DNA of 20,179 bases from JAENVT01 sp031373785 (GTDB lineage Bacteria > Actinomycetota > Acidimicrobiia > Acidimicrobiales > Ilumatobacteraceae), in assembly GCA_031373785.1 (NCBI GenBank), contig JANMNE010000029.1, positions 1 through 20,179 on the forward strand, given 5' to 3'. A program made the translations under genes and the position numbers. The notes under the pieces are model-generated. The model did no database searches. It worked only from the letters and a program-made list of their open reading frames with translations, and had not been told where the DNA came from. Numbering within the stretch: the stretch's first letter is position 1; each line of letters starts with the position of its first letter. Below are positions 15,172 to 20,179 of the stretch, in pieces.

Positions 15172-15224
15172 CAGCGTGACGTTGCCCGCCCGACAGGGAC
15201 GGCTGGCCGGCAACGTCACTGCTG
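15172..15224 (+). terminator. strong hairpin after the surface-protein gene
   Basis: GTGACGTTGCC (15176-15186) and GGCAACGTCAC (15209-15219) form a perfect 11-bp stem around a 22-base loop. CAGC (15172-15175) with GCTG (15221-15224) extends it by four pairs with one bulged T. It begins nine bases after the stop. No T-tract follows, as is common for actinobacterial terminators. Confidence 0.65.
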
Positions 15225-15232
15225 CGCAGGGT

Positions 15233-15257
15233 GGTGATCACCTGGTTTCGCTAACGT
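15233..15257 (+). promoter_or_regulatory. palindrome and possible -10 element before acetyl-CoA synthetase
   Basis: GGTGATCACC at 15233-15242 is a perfect 10-bp palindrome. TAACGT at 15252-15257 fits the TANNNT -10 pattern and would start a transcript about 12 bases before ATG 15276. No -35 match is seen. The palindrome could be the operator of a regulator of acetate metabolism, but this is speculative. Confidence 0.3.
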
Positions 15258-15275
15258 GCCCGTGGGGGTTACGAC

Positions 15276-17228
15276 ATGAGCGACAACCACAACACGATCG
15301 ACGACCTGATGCTGGAGAACCGCAAGTTCCCGCCATCGGATGACTTCAAGCGACAGACGTTGGTCGCCGACACGTCGTTGTACGACGAGGCCGCCGAGGA
15401 CTACCAGGGCTTCTGGGCGCGCCAGGCTGCCGATCTGTTGTCGTGGAGCACCGACTGGGAAACGATCTGCGAGTGGGAGTTGCCGTACGCCAAGTGGTTC
15501 GTCGGCGGGCAGCTCAACGTCAGCTACAACTGCCTCGATCGGCACGTCGAGGCCGGCCGCGGCGACAAGGTGGCGTTCTACTGGGAAGGTGAGCCCGGCG
15601 ACGCCCGCGTCCTCACGTACGCCGCGTTGCTCGACGAGGTGCAGCGCTTCGCCAACGCGTTGAAGGGTCTTGGTGTACAGCGCGGCGACCGCGTCAACAT
15701 CTATCTCCCGATGATTCCCGAGGCGGCGATCGCCATGTTGGCGTGTGCACGCATCGGCGCGGCGCACAGCGTGGTGTTCGGTGGGTTCAGTGCGCAATCG
15801 CTGTCGGATCGCATCAACGACGCCGAAGCCAAGGTGTTGATCACCGCCGACGGTGGGTACCGCCGCGGTGAGGTGTTCGCGCTGAAGCCGGCGGCCGACG
15901 AGGCGATCACCTCGACCCCGACGATCGAGCACGTGGTCGTCGTGCGGCGTGGCGGCAACGACGTGACGATGGTGCCGGGGCGTGACCTCTGGTACCACGA
16001 TCTGATCGCTGCCGCCGATCCGGTGTGCCCCGCCGAGCCGATGGATTCCGAGCAGTTGCTGTTCCTCCTCTACACCAGCGGCACGACGGGCAAGCCGAAG
16101 GGCATCATGCACACCAGCGGTGGGTACCTCACCCAGGTCGCCTTCACCCACAAGTTCGTGTTCGATCTGCACCCCGAGACCGACGTGTTCTGGTGCACCG
16201 CCGACGTCGGCTGGGTCACCGGCCACAGCTACATCGTCTACGGGCCGTTGGCCAACGGTGCCACCAGCGTGATGTACGAGGGCGTGCCCAACTACCCGGG
16301 CAACGACCGCCTGTGGTCGATCATCGAGAAGTACAAGGTCACCAAGTTCTACACCGCACCGACAGCCATTCGTACGTTCATGAAGTGGGGTGCATCCGAG
16401 CCCCAGAAGCATGACCTGTCGTCGCTTCGCGTGCTCGGATCGGTGGGCGAGCCGATCAACCCCGAGGCGTGGATGTGGTACCGCGAGAACATCGGCGGCG
16501 GCACCTGCCCCGTGGTCGACACGTGGTGGCAGACCGAGACCGGTGGGATCATGATCAGCCCGTTGCCGGGCGCCACCACGACGAAGCCGGGGTCGGCCAC
16601 CTTCCCGTTGCCCGGCGTCAATGCCGAGGTCGTCGACGACGAGGGCCATCGTGTGGATCACGGTGGCGGCTACCTCACGCTGACGCAGCCGTGGCCGGGA
16701 ATGCTGCGCGGCATCGGGGGTGACCCGCAGCGTTACTTCGACACCTACTGGAGCCGCTACGAGGGTCGGTACTTCGCCGGCGACGGCTGCAAGCTCGACG
16801 ACGACGGCTACCTGTGGCTGTTGGGCCGTGTCGACGATGTGATGAACGTCAGCGGCCACCGCATCTCCACGACGGAGGTCGAGTCGGCGCTGGTCTCGCA
16901 CCCGGCCGTCGCCGAGGCGGCCGTGGTCGGCGCGCTCGACGACACGACCGGGCAGGCGATCATCGCGTACGTCACGTTGCGGGGTGGCCACGATGTCGAC
17001 ATCGCCGAGTTGCGCAACCATGTGGCGACCGAGATCGGCGCCATCGCCAAGCCGAAGACCATCTACTTCACCAACGACCTCCCGAAGACCCGAAGCGGCA
17101 AGATCATGCGCCGGTTGCTGCGCGATGTTGCCGAGGGCCGCAACCTGGGCGACACCACCACCCTGGCCGATGCCTCGATCGTCGGCGAGCTCCAACGACG
17201 CGCCGCCGAAACCGCGCCTGACGACTGA
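15276..17228 (+). CDS. acsA: acetyl-CoA synthetase (AMP-forming)
   Basis: This cytoplasmic enzyme activates acetate to acetyl-CoA through an acetyl-AMP intermediate, using ATP and CoA. It is 650 residues, the usual length. The motifs are the P-loop-like YTSGTTGKPKG from residue 266, DTWWQTETGG with Trp417/Trp418 (a Trp here limits the acyl pocket to short chains such as acetate), YFAGDGCKLDDDGYLWLLGR with the hinge Asp, DDVMNVSGHRIS, and PKTRSGKIMRR near the C-terminus. Lys609 in that last motif is the catalytic lysine, which is reversibly acetylated by Pat/CobB-type systems in other bacteria. ATG 15276 follows a GGGGG sequence. The gene ends 60 bases before the next gene, so the two may be co-transcribed. 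Confidence 0.96.
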   Translation: MSDNHNTIDDLMLENRKFPPSDDFKRQTLVADTSLYDEAAEDYQGFWARQAADLLSWSTDWETICEWELPYAKWFVGGQLNVSYNCLDRHVEAGRGDKVAFYWEGEPGDARVLTYAALLDEVQRFANALKGLGVQRGDRVNIYLPMIPEAAIAMLACARIGAAHSVVFGGFSAQSLSDRINDAEAKVLITADGGYRRGEVFALKPAADEAITSTPTIEHVVVVRRGGNDVTMVPGRDLWYHDLIAAADPVCPAEPMDSEQLLFLLYTSGTTGKPKGIMHTSGGYLTQVAFTHKFVFDLHPETDVFWCTADVGWVTGHSYIVYGPLANGATSVMYEGVPNYPGNDRLWSIIEKYKVTKFYTAPTAIRTFMKWGASEPQKHDLSSLRVLGSVGEPINPEAWMWYRENIGGGTCPVVDTWWQTETGGIMISPLPGATTTKPGSATFPLPGVNAEVVDDEGHRVDHGGGYLTLTQPWPGMLRGIGGDPQRYFDTYWSRYEGRYFAGDGCKLDDDGYLWLLGRVDDVMNVSGHRISTTEVESALVSHPAVAEAAVVGALDDTTGQAIIAYVTLRGGHDVDIAELRNHVATEIGAIAKPKTIYFTNDLPKTRSGKIMRRLLRDVAEGRNLGDTTTLADASIVGELQRRAAETAPDD

Positions 17229-17288
17229 GCGGTCCATCGGCTGAATTTGGCTGTTAAGCCCGTGAGACGACGTGCCGATAGACGGTAG

Positions 17289-19445
17289 GTGACGGACGAG
17301 GAATTGGCGGGCCAGCCCGGTGCTGTGGCGACGCGCTCGGCGGATGAGCCGGACGCGCCAGCTTCTGAACCGGTGTTCACGCCCAAGGATTTCCGTCTCG
17401 ATCTTCGTTCCAAGTTGGCCATCGCCGAAGACGAGCCACACTCCAACCTCGACAGCCCAGCGATCCGCAAGTTGACCTGGGAACACGTTGTACCCGACCG
17501 GCCGGCGTCGTCCGCGCCGAGTGCGGCAACCCTCGTCCCGTTGCCGCCGCCGCGTCGGGTCCCTCCTCCACCACCGTCACGATCGGCGTTGCCCTTCGAA
17601 CCGCCCGCTCCGGCTCGTGTGCCGGAGAGCGTCGTGGCGGTCGTTGCCGACGATGAGGTCGACACCGAGCCGGCCATGGCCGAGCTCGCCGACGAACTGG
17701 CCATCATCGACGAGGCCGACGAGATCGACGAGGTCGATGAGGTCGATGATGAGGTCGACGAGGACCAGGACGAGGTCGACGAGGACCAGGACGAGGTCGA
17801 CGACGAAGACCTCGAGCCCGTCGTTGTCGAGACCAAGCCGATTGTCGAGCCCGTGGTCGAGACTGTCATCAATCGGCTTGGGTCGGTCCCCGACCTGATC
17901 GACGACGACTCACCAATCGAGCTCCCCCCGATCACGCCGTCCGGCCCGGTCGTGGCCCACGTGCCGAGCGTGTACGCGCCGGTGCTGGCCGAAACGTTCT
18001 ATGTGGTCCCGCCGCGGGCGGCAACGTCGCCGGCCGCCGCCATCGCCGCTCCGGTCAAGGCACAGCGCAAGACCAAGCGAAAGCCGAAGCGCCACCTGTT
18101 CCGGAGCTTCATCACGCTGGTGCTTCTTTTCGGTCTCCTGGCAGGCGGTGCGTTTGCCGCCAAGAAGTACCTGCTGCACCCACCGACGTGGTCGGCCGAA
18201 CTGAAGCCGCTGGCCGACGCGGTCGCGACGACGCGCGGCCTGGAGTTCGAGCAAGCCGTCGACGTCACCTCGCTGCCCGTGGCCGACTACGCCAAGCGTC
18301 TCGCCGAATCAGCGATCGGCAGCGGCACCGACCGTGCGCCGACGTGGCGTGCCCTCGGAATCCTGAACGGCGATCTCGACTTCGAGGCGATCGGGCGCCA
18401 GGCACTGAACGACAGCCCGGCGTTCTATGACCCGACCACCAAGACCATCTTCGTCAGCAATGACCTGCAGCCCCAAGCGCATCTCTACCGATTTGCAATG
18501 CACCGAGCCATGACGATGGCGCTGCTCGACCAACAGTTCGAATGGAGCACACGACTGGTGACGGCGACTCCGGCGGCTGCATTGGCAATTCGAGCAACCA
18601 TCGATGGCGATGCGTTGGCGGTGGCCAACTCGTTGGCAGCAAGTGACAGCCCCGAACAGTTGGCCCCGGAGTTGTTGGCCTTCGTGCAGGGTCACGGCAT
18701 CACGGTTGCCCCATCGCAGTACGCAGCGACCACCATCGGTCGCGCCGGCGTAGCGATGCGGCCGACCATCGTCTCGATGGCCGGCGACTCGGTGGGGATC
18801 GCCGCGCTCGAGCAGGCGACACCCGGCGACGACTCCGTGCTCGATCTCGGTCGCCCGACGGCGACCGTTGCATCGCCCGCAGGAACGCAGGGGATGATGT
18901 TCTGGTACTACGTGCTCGCCGGCCGGATCGACGACGGTCAGGCATGGACGGCGGTCACCCACTGGACGGGCGACTCGATCCTCACATCGACGGGCTCGGC
19001 CAATCAGTGCGTCGATGCCAAGGTCGCCGCCAACGACCCGGACGGCGCAGCGGTGTTGCTCGCTGCGCTCGAGACGTGGGCGGCCGCGGCGCCGGCGGAA
19101 TCCACCACGACCGTGGTCCCGATCGAGGGCAATCAGGTTGCCGTTCGTGCCTGCGACCCGGGTGCCGCCATCGCGGCGCTAGCCGCGCCCAAGGTGCCCG
19201 TCGTGTTCGGCGGCGCCGGCGTGGAGCGTGCACTCGTGCAGGCCGCGATCAGCGCGGCCGGCGGCGCCAAGGTCGACCCCGTATGCCTGGTCACGGCTGT
19301 CCGTCAACGGGGCGTCGTGTTGACCTCACCCGCCGACGACGCGCCGGTCCTGGCCATCGACTGGCAGGCGGCGTACGTCGCCGCGAACCTCGACCTGGCC
19401 ACCGGATGCGTGGCCGCCGCACCCGAAGCTGCATCGACGCCCTAG
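17289..19445 (+). CDS. single-pass membrane protein of unknown function, acidic N-terminal half
   Basis: I do not recognise this 718-residue protein as a named family. It begins at GTG 17289, without a strong ribosome binding site. Residues 1-115 are polar and then Pro-rich (about 82-114). Residues 117-190 are strongly acidic and include two 7-residue EVDEDQD repeats. A basic cluster (about 258-269, KTKRKPKRH) precedes one membrane helix (about 273-292), so the N-terminal half should be cytoplasmic and residues 296-718 outside. The outer part contains FYDPTTKTIFV (about 378-388) followed by HRAMTMALLDQQFEW (405-419). This resembles the arrangement FYD...V...HELTHALQDQHF in some exported zinc-peptidase-like proteins, but the His and Glu zinc residues are absent, so catalysis is unlikely. 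Stops of this gene and yajQ are only 6 bases apart, facing each other. Confidence 0.85.
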   Translation: MTDEELAGQPGAVATRSADEPDAPASEPVFTPKDFRLDLRSKLAIAEDEPHSNLDSPAIRKLTWEHVVPDRPASSAPSAATLVPLPPPRRVPPPPPSRSALPFEPPAPARVPESVVAVVADDEVDTEPAMAELADELAIIDEADEIDEVDEVDDEVDEDQDEVDEDQDEVDDEDLEPVVVETKPIVEPVVETVINRLGSVPDLIDDDSPIELPPITPSGPVVAHVPSVYAPVLAETFYVVPPRAATSPAAAIAAPVKAQRKTKRKPKRHLFRSFITLVLLFGLLAGGAFAAKKYLLHPPTWSAELKPLADAVATTRGLEFEQAVDVTSLPVADYAKRLAESAIGSGTDRAPTWRALGILNGDLDFEAIGRQALNDSPAFYDPTTKTIFVSNDLQPQAHLYRFAMHRAMTMALLDQQFEWSTRLVTATPAAALAIRATIDGDALAVANSLAASDSPEQLAPELLAFVQGHGITVAPSQYAATTIGRAGVAMRPTIVSMAGDSVGIAALEQATPGDDSVLDLGRPTATVASPAGTQGMMFWYYVLAGRIDDGQAWTAVTHWTGDSILTSTGSANQCVDAKVAANDPDGAAVLLAALETWAAAAPAESTTTVVPIEGNQVAVRACDPGAAIAALAAPKVPVVFGGAGVERALVQAAISAAGGAKVDPVCLVTAVRQRGVVLTSPADDAPVLAIDWQAAYVAANLDLATGCVAAAPEAASTP
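17751..17801 (+). repeat. 21-bp tandem repeat in the acidic region
   Basis: Two identical 21-bp units (17751-17771 and 17772-17792) encode EVDEDQD, and the first nine bases of a third follow (17793-17801). The unit is in frame. Looser GAGGTCGAT copies occur just upstream. Confidence 0.9.
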
Positions 19446-19451
19446 CACGAC

Positions 19452-19940
19452 CTAGTCGCGGAAGTTCTGGAACTGCAGGGGGATGCCGAGGTCGGCGCCC
19501 TTCAGCGTGGCGATGATGGTCTGCAGATCGTCGCGCTTCTTGCCGGTGACCCGCACGGTGTCGCCCTGCGTCTGACTGCTGACCCCCTTGGGTCCCTTCT
19601 CTTTGATCATCCGGTTGATCTCGCGGGCTTTGTCGGACGAGATGCCGACGGCGATCGTCAGGACCTGGCGCACGCTGTTGTGCGTGGCTTCCTCGATCTT
19701 GCCGTAGTCGAGGCCCTTCAACGACACGCCCCGCTTCACCAGCTTCTCCTCGATGACGGTGCGCAACGCCGTCAAGCGATCCTCGCTCTGGGTGCGAAGG
19801 GTGAGGATGAGCTCACTCTGCTCGATCGACGAGTCGGTGTTCTTGAAGTCGTACCGCGTGGCGATTTCGCGCTGAGCCTGATCGATGGCATTCCGCAACT
19901 CTTGCCGGTCGACCTCGGAGACAACATCAAAACTGGGCAT
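19452..19940 (-). CDS. yajQ: YajQ family nucleotide-binding protein
   Basis: This is a 162-residue YajQ/UPF0234-family protein, the usual length. It starts MPSFDVVSEVD and contains ATRYDFKNTDSSIE and the family's central and C-terminal parts (GISSDKAREINRMIKEKGPK and GKKRDDLQTIIATLK). Members bind nucleotides, and some bind cyclic di-GMP and act as effectors in Xanthomonas; this activity is not shown for most members. The gene lies on the opposite strand to all others here. There is no Shine-Dalgarno sequence before ATG 19940, and a -10-like hexamer sits six bases upstream, so a leaderless message is likely. Confidence 0.95.
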   Translation of the reverse strand: MPSFDVVSEVDRQELRNAIDQAQREIATRYDFKNTDSSIEQSELILTLRTQSEDRLTALRTVIEEKLVKRGVSLKGLDYGKIEEATHNSVRQVLTIAVGISSDKAREINRMIKEKGPKGVSSQTQGDTVRVTGKKRDDLQTIIATLKGADLGIPLQFQNFRD

Positions 19941-19946
19941 GTCGTG

Positions 19947-19952
19947 AGACTA
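19947..19952 (-). promoter_or_regulatory. -10 element candidate for yajQ, leaderless arrangement
   Basis: On the minus strand TAGTCT (TANNNT pattern) is followed by only six bases before the ATG of yajQ. This spacing puts the transcription start at the A of the start codon. No convincing -35 sequence is seen. Confidence 0.45.
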
Positions 19953-19962
19953 GTTGGGCCGC

Positions 19963-19968
19963 TAGCCT
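19963..19968 (+). promoter_or_regulatory. -10 element candidate for tRNA-Tyr
   Basis: TAGCCT fits TANNNT and would start a transcript about 8 bases before the mature tRNA 5' end. It is back to back with the yajQ -10 candidate in the 42-base divergent interval. No clear -35 is present. Confidence 0.35.
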
Positions 19969-19982
19969 CGATTCCCGCAGAT

Positions 19983-20068
19983 GGGTCGGTACCCGAGTGG
20001 CCAAAGGGGGTTGACTGTAAATCAACTGGCATAGTCCTACGGAGGTTCGAATCCTTCCCGGCCCACCA
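19983..20068 (+). tRNA. tRNA-Tyr (anticodon GTA)
   Basis: The acceptor arms GGGTCGG (19983-19989) and CCGGCCC pair with one G-T wobble, followed by discriminator A and an encoded CCA. The anticodon stem GTTGA/TCAAC encloses loop CTGTAAA, which gives anticodon GTA. The variable arm is long (14 bases, class II), as expected for bacterial tRNA-Tyr. The T arm GGAGG-TTCGAAT-CCTTC is intact. Confidence 0.97.
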
Positions 20069-20072
20069 CCTG

Positions 20073-20112
20073 AATCGCCAGGTCCCCACCGGGGCCTGGC
20101 GATTGCACTTTT
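20073..20112 (+). terminator. intrinsic terminator after tRNA-Tyr
   Basis: AATCGCCAGG (20073-20082) pairs perfectly with CCTGGCGATT (20095-20104), and CCCC/GGGG (20084-20087 with 20091-20094) extends the stem to a 3-base loop with one bulged T. TTTT follows at 20109-20112. This is a classical Rho-independent terminator four bases after the CCA end. Confidence 0.88.
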
Positions 20113-20130
20113 CTCGAGCACACACTTCCC

Positions 20131-20179
20131 ATGATCCTCATCGACGCCGAACGACTCGCCGCCAGCCGGCCGAACCGAC
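20131..20179 (+). CDS. start of an unidentified reading frame, cut by the window end
   Basis: ATG 20131 opens a frame without a stop to the end of the window, with the first residues MILIDAERLAASRPNR. It follows the tRNA terminator by 18 bases and has no clear ribosome binding site. The start is faintly like the first strand of an ATP-binding cassette domain (ABC-F type), but 16 residues are too few to name it. Confidence 0.4.
   Translation, partial: MILIDAERLAASRPNR

Noticed and set aside
17245..17265. Small GGCT/AGCC hairpin between acsA and the next gene as a terminator
   Set aside because: The stem is only four base pairs with no T-tract, which is not distinguishable from chance.
15216..17486. 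A 756-codon open frame on the minus strand across the acetyl-CoA synthetase gene
   Set aside because: It mirrors a certain gene in a high-GC genome, where antisense frames stay open by codon bias. Its translation has no recognisable domain and is rich in Arg, His and Val.
19772..20125. Minus-strand open frame across the tRNA
   Set aside because: It runs through an intact tRNA-Tyr gene and its terminator and overlaps yajQ in another frame.

Overview
The window looks like chromosomal DNA of a high-GC actinobacterium. A member of the Acidimicrobiia (Ilumatobacter-like) is my best guess, but that rests on overall protein flavour and was not tested by any search. The supporting signs are GC-rich codons, tightly overlapping genes, an LPXTG-anchored surface protein, and NuoI/NuoD proteins that resemble, from memory, the second 11-subunit complex I of Streptomyces.

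Positions 1-11275 hold one head-to-tail operon for respiratory complex I: nuoA (3' end only), nuoB, C, D, H, I, J, K, L, M and N. Neighbouring genes overlap or are separated by at most 8 bases. The NADH-oxidising module genes nuoE, nuoF and nuoG are absent, because nuoD runs directly into nuoH. The operon ends with a MidA/NDUFAF7-type SAM-dependent methyltransferase whose start lies inside nuoN. In mitochondria this family dimethylates one arginine of the NuoD homologue, and that arginine is present in this NuoD. The conserved quinone-binding tyrosine of NuoD is a tryptophan here, and a nearby loop of NuoB is also unusual.

Positions 11276-11425 form a leader rich in inverted repeats. It precedes a gene at 11426-15163 for a large cell-wall protein. 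That protein has a signal peptide, a long Asp/Lys/Gly low-complexity stalk with eight perfect 15-bp DNA repeats, six CnaB/SpaA-like domains that appear to carry isopeptide-bond triads, three DUF11 domains, and an LPRTG sorting signal. A strong hairpin follows it.

Positions 15276-17228 encode acetyl-CoA synthetase. Positions 17289-19445 encode a single-pass membrane protein of unknown function, with an acidic cytoplasmic half and an exported half that looks like a metallopeptidase fold without its catalytic residues. The convergent gene at 19452-19940 encodes a YajQ-family protein and may be transcribed without a leader. A tRNA-Tyr(GTA) gene with a strong intrinsic terminator follows, then the first 49 bases of an unidentified reading frame. 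No insertion sequences, CRISPR arrays or phage genes were seen, and no gene-free stretch exceeds 300 bases.
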